From SZUA-152 sp964401355 (GTDB taxonomy: Bacteria; Pseudomonadota; Gammaproteobacteria; SZUA-152), in the NCBI GenBank assembly GCA_964401355.1, contig CAYNYJ010000006.1:1-64000 (forward strand): a stretch of DNA of 64,000 nucleotides, given 5' to 3'. This document shows positions 1-9,326 of the stretch, piece by piece; positions within the stretch are counted from its first letter, which is position 1, and each line of letters opens with the position of its first letter. The position numbers and the translations under genes were made by a program. Below the pieces are notes generated by a model that made no database searches, was not told the DNA's origin, and saw nothing but the letters and a program-made list of their open reading frames with translations.

Positions 1-3000
1 ACGCGTGGAGCTTGCACTCTTGGTGATGGTTTCAGGTTTGTTAAAAGCGGTGTAAGTGATGATCTTCCCACCAATACCGGTTTCCATGTTGCCATTGGCA
101 TCGTAGGTGAGGTTTTCTACAGCGGTCTGACCAATGTTTGCGGAAATGCAGGCGGTATCATGGATGTCGGTTGCTGAGTCCGTATTACAATCGGCTGCAC
201 TTGTGAGTGGCGTTGTGTCCAGTCCCACCAAATTTCTGGCCAATAACGTAGTGTCCAGACTGGTAATGTTGCCGTCGCCATTAACATCACCTGCAATGAC
301 GCCTGTTAGCGATGTATTACGCAGTATTTGAGCAACCGCATGGGGGCCAGTGCCGGTATATTTATAGGTACCTACTTGACTGTTGTAGGTGATATTGCCG
401 AGTGCGTCGTATAGGTAGTTTGCCGTTTGCTGACCATCCCGGAACACGTATGAAACTCGATTGAGGCTATCGTAGGTAAAGCTTTCAATTGTGCCGTTTT
501 GTGTTGTGCCGCTCGCCAGTGTGATAACCCGGTTGTTATCAGTGCGGCTGGTCAGGTTGCCAAGATTATCAAAACCAAATGCCAGACTTTGCACGCCACT
601 ACTTAAACCCGCGCCGGTGCTGATCGAGTTTATAAAACCCATTTGTGCATCGTAACCACGCAAGGTGGTGAGGCCGTTACCTAACGACTCAGACGTAATT
701 TGCCCGCTGGCATTGACCGAGTCTGCTGTCCACAGTGTGTCGTTGCTTGCACCGTTTTGTACGGCTTTAAGATGACCGTAAGCATCGTAGACATTACGCT
801 TGATGAAAGCGGCCTGATTGCCAGCATCCTGTGCAGGGTAAGTGATTGTATCGACACGACTGTATAGATCGTACGCAGTTGCTACCGAATAACTGGCACC
901 ATCAAAATTCGATGTCGCCGTTTCGATACGGCCAAGGCCGTCGTAACAAAAGGTTTTGCTAATGGCGCTATCGGTGCTGGATTTCAATTTACCAATACTG
1001 CGACAACTACCTGCAGGGTCTGCTTCTGTGAAGTAATCCCACTGGCTGGTTTTTTCGATACTCGTTGGGTCGGCCAAATTACGCTCATCAACCCGTGCCT
1101 GCATACGATTCAGCAGGTCGTAATTCATGGTGGTTTCCTGGCCTTTGGCATCTTTTTGCCAACGCAGGTTACCCAGGGCATCGGTGGCGTATTCCCAGGT
1201 ACCCATATCCGGGTCGATCAATTTTATTTTTCGACCACGATTGTCGTAATCCATGTCGATAACATTGCCATCAGGATCGGTGACAGTATCCAGTTCACCA
1301 AAGGGTAAATAAGCGTATTGCGTACTATTGTTATCCGCGTCATACACCCACTCTACTTTGCCTGCGAGGTTTTTGATTTGCCGTACGGACAGGCTGGTGG
1401 TAACACCATCTGAACGACGTTCTGTTTCCACGGTTGTTTGTAGACCTTCGTAGGTATTCGTAATAACGGAACCATCGGGATTGGTTCGGGTTTTGATACG
1501 ACTCAGGGCATCAAAGGTATTAGAGATCCAGTATTTAGTGGAAGCACCTTTGAAAAATGGCCGGGAGCTTCGCCACAAACGTCCCGCTCCGTCGAACTCT
1601 TTATCCTGATGAACGACAACGCCATCGAGACCCAAAGTTTCCACGCGCAGCTGTCGAGAGAATTCATCCATGTAGGCCGTGGATGTTGCGCCTGCACTAC
1701 TTGCGGTGGTGACTTTGTACACGGCATTGGTCGGACAGCTAGTGTCTGTTGCGTCGCACCAGCCATAGGTCACTGTGGTTTGAGTGCCGTCTGGCCGGGT
1801 TTCGGTACTGCGGCGTCCAAAGGAATCGTACGTCCACGATGACGTTAAACCGTTAGGCCCTGTTTGACTGACAAGCTTTCCCCAGCGAGCATCGTAAGTT
1901 TTGCTTTCGGATTGGGTAATTGCGCCTTCTACGGGCACGGTTGTGACGACTACCGGGAGCTGGTTGTTTGTATAATCAAAATTACTGGTGGTTGTGCGTG
2001 CAGCAATGGGATAGCTTGCGCTCGTCGAGCCACTGACCGTAACAGAGTTTTTGTTGCCATAGCTGTCATAGGTGTATTCGGTTTTCAGGTACAGGTCGGG
2101 GTCAGTGGGTTCGTCTTCCGCCCATTGCAACATGCCGGCACTGGCATGTCCGGCCGGATAATACGCAAAAGCGGTATTGCGGGTTTGGGAATCCGTGCCT
2201 TCGTATGAGGTGACACTGGAAGTCGTTAATCTGCCGAGATGCCAGTTGGCAGTATCGTTATCATAAGTATTGGAAGTTGTTTGGCGATAGGCGAACGTTG
2301 CATCAGAGGGAGTCAGTTTGGTATCGACGGTGATATCCGTTGCATTACCGTAATTATCCATCACTGTTGTGGTGGTAGTGTATTTTAATGGCGTACCATC
2401 GAGTTCTTTTTCTTCCGAGGTGCTGTTTGCGAGATAGACAGAGTAATAATAATTTTCAGTGACGCTCTTTACGGCATAGTTGTTGATAGTTTCACTAGTG
2501 ACAATGTCGCCCAGCGTGGGATCAGCATAACTAACAGTGACCTTTTTAGGCATGTTTAAGAAAGGGAATACATTAAAAGTCGTGTCAAAGGTGGAATTAT
2601 CGTATGTCGTGATGGTGGTTTGTTGCGTTTGCGCATCGGTTATCGCGCGCGATGCGAACCCCAACCAGCCTTGGCTTAGGCTATGAATACGCGCATCAGT
2701 ATATGTGTAAATATATTGAGCTATACCACCTATACCGTTAGAGACGGTGTGTTCACTTACAACCTGCAGCGAAGAAATAATACAGGGTGTTGGGTATTCG
2801 CAGTTGTTAGCACCTTTGGTGTAAACACTGGGGTCAGTTAGAGGTTTGTAGGTGACGTCTGTTTTGGTGCCGAAGCCAGTGATGAAGGATTCTACTATTT
2901 GTGGATTAACTGCATTTGTGAGCTGCCCAGAAGATACTTTCTGGGTTGTAGACGATAGTTCACAGGTCGGCGGCAAACTTTTAGTGCATATATATGAATA

Positions 3001-5412
3001 TGTATCACCGTAATATTTTGTTACGATATCCAGCCTCCCATCCGAGTCGATATCTAAAATACGTGTGCCGGAATCCTTCCCGTTAGCTGTTATTAAATTA
3101 TATGGTGAACTAAAATCACTATTGTTGATCCTCCCACTATCTTTTATCCATCCAGTACCTGTATTTAAATAAGCACCTTGGTCTATTGTATTTGTTTTTA
3201 TATCTATCCAATGCTGGTAAAGAATATCCACCAACCCATCGCCATTTAAATCAACAAACCTTACGTTATTGGCATCGTCACCAACAATTTTTATTGGCAC
3301 AGGTGGTATGTAATTACTATCAAATATCCAGCCAGCACCTGTATTCAGGTAAGCTTTTCGTTCAGGCGTAGTTCCATCGCTGTATGATCGGTGTTGTAAT
3401 ATATCTACCAGACCATCTCCGTTTACATCTATAAACTCTACTCCTCTGCTTCCGTCCACATCTGCTTTAAATGGAATTGGAAACTTGTCTGGTTTAGTTT
3501 CCCATCCATTTGAGGTTTTGTAATAAACAGCGACATTGCCGTTAATATCTGATGTGTCATGCAGTAAGTCGTCTAACCCGTCACCATTCACGTCCAACCA
3601 ACCTGTTGATGTTAATTTTATTGGCTCGTAAGTATCCCGCCAATATCGGCCAGATAGAACTTGTTTAACGCCAAAGGATGTTGTTGCAGATAAATTTATA
3701 GGCGGGATGTGTAATGAAGAAAAAATCCACTTTCCTGATGGTGAGCCAAGAAAGGCTCCTCGTATTGGTTTTTCTGAGGTACTACATGTTTGCGAGCCTG
3801 CTGAGCCTGATGGTCCACATATAAAGCCGCTTCCTGGGCCACTCGTATTACAGAGTTCTTCACACGATTGTACTGTTGCTGTATATCTATATACATAATC
3901 AATTAACCCATCGCCATTTAGATCGACAAACTTTGCCGTCCAATCAGCATTATCGTGCCTACCAATCGGTAGATTTATATTAGTTGCTCCTTTTGCATCT
4001 AATATCCATCCACTCCCATTATTAAAATACATTTTTGTAACGAGACCAGTGGCATCTGAATGTCGGCTATATACGAAATCGATCAATCCATCACTATTGA
4101 GATCTATAATTTGTGTCCCAGCATGTCGGTTGTCATCTCTGACCAGCGGTTCCGGCGGGTAAAAAGAGGGGCTATCAAGCCAAGTACCGTCATTTTGATA
4201 AAGATATGCGCCAACTTCCGGTGAAACAGTTGTGCTTATCCAGCGATGAAAAACAATATCCTGATCGCCATCTCCATCAAGATCAACAAATCTAATACCT
4301 CTATCCTTTTCATCCATATGAGCAAGTAACATTGGCAATTCGGTTATTTCAGAAGATTGCCACGCTGCAGTTCCACTCGGGTTCGGCTGCCATCCTATTT
4401 TTGTTGCAGGCAAACACTGCCCATCATGTCCACAGTCCGTGATAGTGGCGACTTTACTTTTATTTGAGCTAGCGTCCGTCGGCTTGTAGGCTACGATATA
4501 GTTCCGTACCAATCCGCTCGCAATTTCTACCGAAATATTTTCTAGTCGCTTTGTAGTTTGTACTTTGCCACCAGCCCGATAACCAATAATGGGGTCAGGG
4601 CGCGTCTCATTTCCTGCTGCGCCATAATTAAAGCTAAGCTTCCCGCCACCGGAATAAGATATTTCGCTGGGGTAGTATTCACTGTTATATCCGGTAGCGC
4701 TGGATGTTCCAGCGGAGTCGTCACCAATAAACTGATAACTGAAGTTAATAATATTGCCCACATTGTCTGTAATGCTGCTTATAGCCCAAATGTGGACAAC
4801 ATCCACACCATGCGGTGCAAAGCGACTATTAAATTGGCCATTTGCATCAACTGCGATATCACCAAATTGCATGACCAACCCATCTTTTGTGGATATTTCA
4901 AAAGATTCTGGCCCGTTGTTTAAATACCCTTTAGAAACCACTTTTGAAAAGATATCTTGCTCTGTACGGTATTCGGTATTGTTCTGTCCATAAGCACCTG
5001 AAATGGCAACAAGCCGCTGGCCATCTAGGCAAAATTTATCATTAGCATCCAATTTCACATTACGAATTTGGCCATCCTGCGCCAAGTTTTGTGGGCAACG
5101 AGTAATTGTGGAAAGACCAGAAACATTCCAACCTACACCAAGCAAACCATTCCCAGCTTGGCTACTATAAGTCAGCGAAATACCCGGCTTGATGCCACCG
5201 GTGCCAGCCGGTACTTTTATAGGAATTGAGTATGTGGCAGCACCATCTGGGGTTACTGAAAAACTACCGTCTACTGAGCCAACAAGCCCACTCATAGCAT
5301 GAACACTGGCTGCATAAAAACCCAAACTTAAATACAAGCCGATGGATAATTTCCAAAGGTCATTACACAAAAACTTTCCCCAAGCGCTTTTTTTCATTTT
5401 TACATTTTCCAT
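1..5412 (-). CDS. SpvB / FG-GAP / RHS-repeat giant secreted protein, C-terminus off the edge
   Basis: The frame is open for 1804 codons from an ATG at 5412 (alternative ATG 5397) to the window edge, so the C-terminus is missing. The first ~40 residues look like a signal peptide. Then comes an SpvB-type N-terminus (GSFSVTPDGAATYSIPIKVP, GISLTYSSQAGNGLLGVGW). About seven FG-GAP/VCBS motifs of the type FVDLNGDG lie between residues ~375 and ~805. YD (RHS) repeats begin near residue 1185 (TWEYATDALGNLRW, NYDLLNRM) and continue to the edge. A dockerin-like pair of calcium loops sits at residues ~1705-1762. Such proteins are large secreted or surface shells that often carry a toxin at the C-terminus; that part is not visible. 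The N-terminal half is AT-rich compared with the neighbouring genes, and an IS30 remnant lies upstream, both consistent with horizontal acquisition. No partner (TcA/TcB-type or immunity gene) is in view. Confidence 0.85.
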   Translation of the reverse strand, partial: MENVKMKKSAWGKFLCNDLWKLSIGLYLSLGFYAASVHAMSGLVGSVDGSFSVTPDGAATYSIPIKVPAGTGGIKPGISLTYSSQAGNGLLGVGWNVSGLSTITRCPQNLAQDGQIRNVKLDANDKFCLDGQRLVAISGAYGQNNTEYRTEQDIFSKVVSKGYLNNGPESFEISTKDGLVMQFGDIAVDANGQFNSRFAPHGVDVVHIWAISSITDNVGNIINFSYQFIGDDSAGTSSATGYNSEYYPSEISYSGGGKLSFNYGAAGNETRPDPIIGYRAGGKVQTTKRLENISVEIASGLVRNYIVAYKPTDASSNKSKVATITDCGHDGQCLPATKIGWQPNPSGTAAWQSSEITELPMLLAHMDEKDRGIRFVDLDGDGDQDIVFHRWISTTVSPEVGAYLYQNDGTWLDSPSFYPPEPLVRDDNRHAGTQIIDLNSDGLIDFVYSRHSDATGLVTKMYFNNGSGWILDAKGATNINLPIGRHDNADWTAKFVDLNGDGLIDYVYRYTATVQSCEELCNTSGPGSGFICGPSGSAGSQTCSTSEKPIRGAFLGSPSGKWIFSSLHIPPINLSATTSFGVKQVLSGRYWRDTYEPIKLTSTGWLDVNGDGLDDLLHDTSDINGNVAVYYKTSNGWETKPDKFPIPFKADVDGSRGVEFIDVNGDGLVDILQHRSYSDGTTPERKAYLNTGAGWIFDSNYIPPVPIKIVGDDANNVRFVDLNGDGLVDILYQHWIDIKTNTIDQGAYLNTGTGWIKDSGRINNSDFSSPYNLITANGKDSGTRILDIDSDGRLDIVTKYYGDTYSYICTKSLPPTCELSSTTQKVSSGQLTNAVNPQIVESFITGFGTKTDVTYKPLTDPSVYTKGANNCEYPTPCIISSLQVVSEHTVSNGIGGIAQYIYTYTDARIHSLSQGWLGFASRAITDAQTQQTTITTYDNSTFDTTFNVFPFLNMPKKVTVSYADPTLGDIVTSETINNYAVKSVTENYYYSVYLANSTSEEKELDGTPLKYTTTTTVMDNYGNATDITVDTKLTPSDATFAYRQTTSNTYDNDTANWHLGRLTTSSVTSYEGTDSQTRNTAFAYYPAGHASAGMLQWAEDEPTDPDLYLKTEYTYDSYGNKNSVTVSGSTSASYPIAARTTTSNFDYTNNQLPVVVTTVPVEGAITQSESKTYDARWGKLVSQTGPNGLTSSWTYDSFGRRSTETRPDGTQTTVTYGWCDATDTSCPTNAVYKVTTASSAGATSTAYMDEFSRQLRVETLGLDGVVVHQDKEFDGAGRLWRSSRPFFKGASTKYWISNTFDALSRIKTRTNPDGSVITNTYEGLQTTVETERRSDGVTTSLSVRQIKNLAGKVEWVYDADNNSTQYAYLPFGELDTVTDPDGNVIDMDYDNRGRKIKLIDPDMGTWEYATDALGNLRWQKDAKGQETTMNYDLLNRMQARVDERNLADPTSIEKTSQWDYFTEADPAGSCRSIGKLKSSTDSAISKTFCYDGLGRIETATSNFDGASYSVATAYDLYSRVDTITYPAQDAGNQAAFIKRNVYDAYGHLKAVQNGASNDTLWTADSVNASGQITSESLGNGLTTLRGYDAQMGFINSISTGAGLSSGVQSLAFGFDNLGNLTSRTDNNRVITLASGTTQNGTIESFTYDSLNRVSYVFRDGQQTANYLYDALGNITYNSQVGTYKYTGTGPHAVAQILRNTSLTGVIAGDVNGDGNITSLDTTLLARNLVGLDTTPLTSAADCNTDSATDIHDTACISANIGQTAVENLTYDANGNMETGIGGKIITYTAFNKPETITKSASSTR
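121..300 (-). other. dockerin-like double calcium-loop insert within the RHS repeats
   Basis: Read on the minus strand in the frame of the RHS gene, this stretch encodes DVNGDGNITSLDTTLLARNL, then a ~20-residue linker, then DCNTDSATDIHDTACISANI. Each half has the D-x-N-x-D-(G/S)-x-x-x-x-x-D calcium-loop spacing and a following helix, the layout of a type I dockerin. It sits between an RHS GPHAV motif (upstream) and a YDANGNM motif (downstream), where most RHS proteins have only a short linker. Assignment as dockerin is from pattern recognition. Confidence 0.6.
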
Positions 5413-6071
5413 TTTATTCTTTTTATTCCGCAACAACTTAAATGCAAGTTCTGTATTATTTGTTTGTATCACATCATTGGCCGATAATTTTCTTGCTCAT
5501 TATCATCAGAATCTAGATTTTGTTAGGTCGGCGACAGAACGATCTTCGTCAACAACTCGTCGAAACTCACACCCAGAAATGGAAGTTGATAATAGAGGAT
5601 TTACAAACTTTGAAATCAAACGATCAGTTAGCCGCTAACACAGTGTGCCCGCTGCCCCCCTCGCAACCATTAGTTCGATACACATCTATATTTTTTTAGT
5701 GGTCTTAATTATTATTATTTTTAATTTTCTGCCTTATTATGGCAGTGAGACTGAGCATAGCTAAATCACAATGGCGGGTAAAGATCGCCAATTATATTTC
5801 ACTGTAGGGTAAGGACTACAATCACTCAATAAAAAATGCGCCTAAAACAATCAATTCACCCCACCACTCAAACACTTATGTCTTTTTGTTTATAATAATT
5901 TTGATTTTGAAAACCAATATAATTTTGGCAATATTTACACACTAGTTTCAATGCTCAAATATTAATCAGCTCTCTATTTTTTCAACAGTATTTCAAAAGT
6001 AACTATAATCGTGAGTTCAATTTGTAAGTGCAACTCCGCCTGTCGGTGAAAGGGCAAGCTGCGATAAACAT

Positions 6072-6091
6072 CCCCGCCCCAAGGGGCGGGG
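6072..6091. repeat. perfect GC-rich palindrome
   Basis: CCCCGCCCC, then AA, then GGGGCGGGG. This 9-bp perfect stem resembles the hairpins that end transcription units, but there is no T-run and no gene ends here. It may be part of the adjacent REP-like element. Confidence 0.5.
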
Positions 6092-6105
6092 TATTAACAT
6101 CATTT

Positions 6106-6220
6106 CGTCACACTGGCGCAAGCCGGTGTCCAGGAGTTTCACCAATAATAGACGCTCTTAGGCGACCTCTGGATTCTGGCCGCAGCCTGTCCCGGCGAAG
6201 GCCGGGGCCAGAATGACGAC
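6106..6220. repeat. REP-like extragenic repeat cluster
   Basis: Contains two imperfect hairpins. One is built on CTGG...CCAG around 6112-6132. A longer one (about 6170-6220) pairs TCTGGATTCTGGCC with GGGGCCAGAATGAC around a GGCGAAGGCC core. The wording (GTCATTCTGGCCCCGGCCTT on the opposite strand) is typical of dispersed extragenic repeats in proteobacteria. Confidence 0.5.
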
Positions 6221-6302
6221 ATTCGCAGCGAGCTGCGGGGAATTAAGCCCTAAGAAATTAACATCGTGGCTTTGCTCGAACCGGCAGGTAAGAGAAGCAC
6301 AC

Positions 6303-7260
6303 ATGAAAATCTATACGCAGCTTACCCAGGAACAACGTTATTAGATTTATGCATTGAAGAAAGCAGGACTTAACCAAACGGAGATTGCCGTGATCATCAG
6401 CATCAATAAAAGGACAGAAGTGAGCTTACGCAATAGCGGGCTCCGAGGCTATCGCTCCCAGCAGGCCCACACCCTGACATTAGGCCGTCGCGCAAGCAAC
6501 GTGCCCACGCATTGGCGACAGCACTTGGCGATGGATCAAGCGATTGCTGCGCAAAAAATAGAGCCCTGAACAGTTCAGCAGCTGGCTCTTGGCGGAAACC
6601 GGATACGGTCAGTCACGAGCGGATCTACCCGTACGTGCTTGCAGACAAGACCCAGGACGGTAATTTATACCGTCACTTGCGTTGCAGGCGGCAGCGTAAA
6701 AAATGCTATGGTAATTACAGCACACGCGGTCAGCTAACAAATCGCACCTCCATTGATGAGCGTCCTTGCATCGTTGACCGTCGCTCTCGCTACGGCGACG
6801 GGGAATTGGAACGATCATTGGCAAGGGCCACAAGCAGGCTATCGTCTCGTTCACGGAGCGCAAATCAAAACTGAGCCTGATTGCCAAAGTGCCGCGCAAA
6901 ACCACTGATCTTGTCATCAAGGCCATTATTCGTTTGCTGGCGCTGGCGGCAAACCGAATGCACACAATGACGTCGGACAACGGCAAAGAATTCGCTTAAC
7001 ATGAAATAATGACCACCGCGTTGAATGCAGATTTTTATTTTGCCCACTCTTATTTCCTCATGGGAAAAGTATTGAATGAAAATACCGATGGACTTATTCG
7101 ACAATATTTTCCAAAGAACTATAATTTCACAACGATTACTGCTCAACAGATTAAAAAGGCCATGAACAAATTCAATAACCAACCCAGAAAATCCCTTGGC
7201 TTTAAAACCCCGAATCAGGTATTTTTCGGAATCAACCCACCTGTTGCACTAGCGAGTTGA
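6303..7260 (+). pseudogene. decayed IS30-family transposase
   Basis: Pieces of one IS30 transposase follow each other in different frames. The N-terminus reads MKIYTQLTQEQRY, then an in-frame TAG, then the helix-turn-helix part (KAGLNQTEIAVIISINK, GLRGYRSQQAH). A second frame gives SHERIYPYVLADKTQDGNLY and SIDERPCIVDRRSRYGDGELE split by frameshifts. A third gives TMTSDNGKEFA, a stop, then DFYFAHSY, ENTDGLIRQYFPK and SLGFKTPNQVFFG. The DDE core residues can be recognised but at least one nonsense and several frameshift lesions make it inactive. It ends 8 bp before the tlpA-like ATG. No clean terminal inverted repeats were identified. Confidence 0.9.
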
Positions 7261-7268
7261 ATCCGCGT

Positions 7269-7811
7269 ATGAAAAAGCCCCTGCGCGCCATCTTTTATGT
7301 ATTAACCTTCCTGATAAGCATGTGGGCTGGCCAGCTGTTTATCGACTACTTCACTGGCAACGCGCAAGGTCGGGAAGCTGCACAAGCGATGGTGCAACGA
7401 CCTGCGCCCGAGTTTAGTTTAAATGACGTCAGCGGCATCCCCCGAAATTCACATGAATGGGATGGCAAGGTGGTCGTTCTCAATTTCTGGGCGACCTGGT
7501 GTCCGCCTTGCCGCAGCGAAACCCCCATGTTTGTCGAGATGCAGGAGCAATACGGCGCCACTGGCCTGCAATTCGTCGGGGTTGCTATTGATGCACACGA
7601 TAAGGTGGAGGAATTCATGGACACCTATGGCATCAATTATCCCATGTTGATTGGTGAAGACGATGCCATTAATGTCGCCAAAGATTACGGCAATCGCTAC
7701 GGTGCTTTACCCTACACCGTGGTGATCGATCGTCACGGCATGATCCAGTTCATCCAGCGAGGCGAGATGACACGCAAAATGATGGAAGGTGCTATTAGCC
7801 ATCTGTTGTAA
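7269..7811 (+). CDS. TlpA/ResA-like membrane-anchored thiol:disulfide oxidoreductase
   Basis: The product is 180 residues from the ATG at 7269; an upstream TTG at 7257 overlaps the IS30 stop and is unlikely. An uncleaved N-terminal membrane segment (about residues 6-25) anchors a thioredoxin-fold domain facing the periplasm. The active site is WATWCPPC, with the redox cysteines at about residues 78 and 81, followed by the AhpC/TSA-type beta sheet and a GALPYTVVID cis-proline region. It probably reduces disulfides in cytochrome c maturation or in other envelope proteins; the substrate cannot be read from sequence. The IS30 remnant directly upstream may have replaced its native promoter. Confidence 0.85.
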   Translation: MKKPLRAIFYVLTFLISMWAGQLFIDYFTGNAQGREAAQAMVQRPAPEFSLNDVSGIPRNSHEWDGKVVVLNFWATWCPPCRSETPMFVEMQEQYGATGLQFVGVAIDAHDKVEEFMDTYGINYPMLIGEDDAINVAKDYGNRYGALPYTVVIDRHGMIQFIQRGEMTRKMMEGAISHLL

Positions 7812-8113
7812 CGACCTACTCTGCAATAACCTCCCCGTTAACAGGCCTGTTTTAGCTCAACGTATATCAACGGGGGATTTTCCTACTTTGCAGCGAAACT
7901 ACCCTAAATTTCGGCGATCCCCGCCAAACCCGCAGAAACCTGGACATCTTTTCCCCATTGGACCATAATTGCTGAAATATTGCTGGAAATGGAACACGTT
8001 CACAACAATTACCGGGAAGTTACCCAAGTTTTCACGCAATTTGGCGACAAGATAACGCCAAGCTCTACCCATAAAGCACCCACACGCAGACGGATAACCC
8101 ACAGACAATTCTC
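7812..8113. other. gene-free spacer upstream of aroQ
   Basis: About 300 bases between the thioredoxin gene and aroQ. It includes a short AACAGGCCTGTT palindrome at about 7848 followed by TTAG, but no ORF with protein-like composition. The aroQ promoter presumably lies here. Confidence 0.5.
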
Positions 8114-8551
8114 ATGGCCAACATACTGGTTCTCAACGGTCCTAATCTCAACCTGCTCGGCAGCCGCGAACCCGACCACTATGGGAAGATCACCCTCGAA
8201 GACATCAACAAAACACTGGTCAAAGCGGCCAAGAGCGCTGGCCACACGCTGAGCCATTTTCAAAGCAATGCCGAACATGAATTAGTGGATCGCATACACC
8301 AAGCGACAGCTGAGCAGGTTAAATTTATCATCATCAATCCCGCCGCCTTCACCCACACCAGCGTGGCGCTGCGCGACGCACTTGCTGGGGTCGCCATTCC
8401 TTTTATTGAAGTACACCTATCCAACGTGCAGGCCCGCGAAGAATTTCGCCAACAATCCTTTTTTTCCGATATAGCGGTGGGCGTGATCAGCGGCTTGGGT
8501 TCTCAAGGCTACCAACTGGCATTAGACGCGGCGATCGCTCGACTGACCTGA
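8114..8551 (+). CDS. aroQ: 3-dehydroquinate dehydratase, type II
   Basis: Converts 3-dehydroquinate to 3-dehydroshikimate in the shikimate pathway. The 145-residue length is normal for the small dodecameric type II enzyme. Visible signatures are ILVLNGPNLNLLGSREPDHYG at the N-terminus (active-site loop with the catalytic Tyr), FQSNAEHELVDRIH, IINPAAFTHTSVALRDAL, and PFIEVHLSNVQAREEFRQQS (catalytic His). It lies upstream of accB and accC in the same direction, the arrangement found in many gammaproteobacteria, but here a 125-bp inverted-repeat element separates aroQ from accB. Confidence 0.97.
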   Translation: MANILVLNGPNLNLLGSREPDHYGKITLEDINKTLVKAAKSAGHTLSHFQSNAEHELVDRIHQATAEQVKFIIINPAAFTHTSVALRDALAGVAIPFIEVHLSNVQAREEFRQQSFFSDIAVGVISGLGSQGYQLALDAAIARLT

Positions 8552-8579
8552 CTTTTCTAAAAACACTCTATTAACAGTC

Positions 8580-8704
8580 AAGGAACCTCTGATCTATTCA
8601 TGAACTCGTATCTTGCGTCTGAAATATTCAGATCACAATTAGTGTCAGTCCTACTGACACTTATGCAACGCTCTACTTCGTCCAGAATAGATCAGAGGCT
8701 CCTT
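8580..8704. repeat. 125-bp MITE-like element with 20-bp terminal inverted repeats
   Basis: The left end AAGGAACCTCTGATCTATTC (8580-8599) pairs with the right end 8685-8704, 19 of 20 positions inverted. A second perfect hairpin, AGTGTCAGT-CCT-ACTGACACT, lies at 8641-8661. There is no ORF. About 20 bp of the left terminus recur near 27535. It lies between aroQ and accB and could form a large RNA structure in any read-through transcript. Confidence 0.75.
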
Positions 8705-8725
8705 AAAAAATCATAGGCATCCATT

Positions 8726-9178
8726 ATGGATATACGCAAAGTTAAAAAACTCATTGAGTTGCTGGAAGAATCCAACATCGCTGAGCTGGAGATTCACGAG
8801 GGCGAAGAATCCGTGCGCATCAGTCGTTACGGCAGCCACCCCGTTGTCGCGGCTCCCGTTCCCATAGTGGCCGCAGCACCCATCGCCGCACCGGCAGCGG
8901 TCGTCACTCCCGATGAAACTGCCAACAGCGAAGTAGAAATCAGCGGTCACAAAGTGACCTCACCCATGGTCGGCAGCTTCTATCGCGCACCGACACCGGG
9001 TGCCAACGCCTTTGTGGAAGTGGGTCAAAGCGTTAGCGTCGGCGATACCCTGTGCATCATCGAGGCAATGAAACTGCTGAATCAAATCGAGGCGGACAAA
9101 GCGGGTAAAATCAAAGCTATCCTGGTTGAAAATGGCGAGCCGGTAGAATACGGGCAAACGCTATTCATTATTGAATGA
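8726..9178 (+). CDS. accB: biotin carboxyl carrier protein of acetyl-CoA carboxylase
   Basis: Carries the biotin that shuttles CO2 between biotin carboxylase and carboxyltransferase in the first step of fatty-acid synthesis. The product has 150 residues. An N-terminal helical region (MDIRKVKKLIELLEESNIAE) leads to an Ala/Pro-rich linker (about residues 40-62) and a C-terminal biotinyl domain with SPMVGSFYRAP and the biotinylation motif EAMKL (Lys at about 117). The family's thumb region is present. It is followed at 148 bp by accC, as is usual. Confidence 0.97.
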   Translation: MDIRKVKKLIELLEESNIAELEIHEGEESVRISRYGSHPVVAAPVPIVAAAPIAAPAAVVTPDETANSEVEISGHKVTSPMVGSFYRAPTPGANAFVEVGQSVSVGDTLCIIEAMKLLNQIEADKAGKIKAILVENGEPVEYGQTLFIIE

Positions 9179-9326
9179 AAAACGCCGAATAAAGAAAATC
9201 GAATTAACAACGCGAGTAAAGTCGCAATGTACACACAAACACTTTTTTGCGACTGCTTGCCATGTTACCCAATAACAGCAAGCAAGCCGTCGCGAATCAT
9301 CAATGATCAACAGATGAAACCACACC

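Larger units (their letters stand above)
5413..6302. other. AT-rich gene-free region with hairpin repeats
   Basis: No convincing gene is present. The part next to the RHS gene (to about 6030) is strongly AT-rich and presumably holds the RHS promoter, though I could not place one. The right part holds a perfect 9-bp GC hairpin (6072-6091) and REP-like DNA to about 6220. The one longer plus-strand ORF here (from 5342) overlaps the RHS signal-peptide region and resembles no protein I know. Confidence 0.6.

Noticed and set aside
5342..5638. 98-codon plus-strand ORF at the RHS 5' end
   Set aside because: Overlaps the signal peptide coding region of the RHS gene and resembles no protein; a chance frame in AT-rich DNA.
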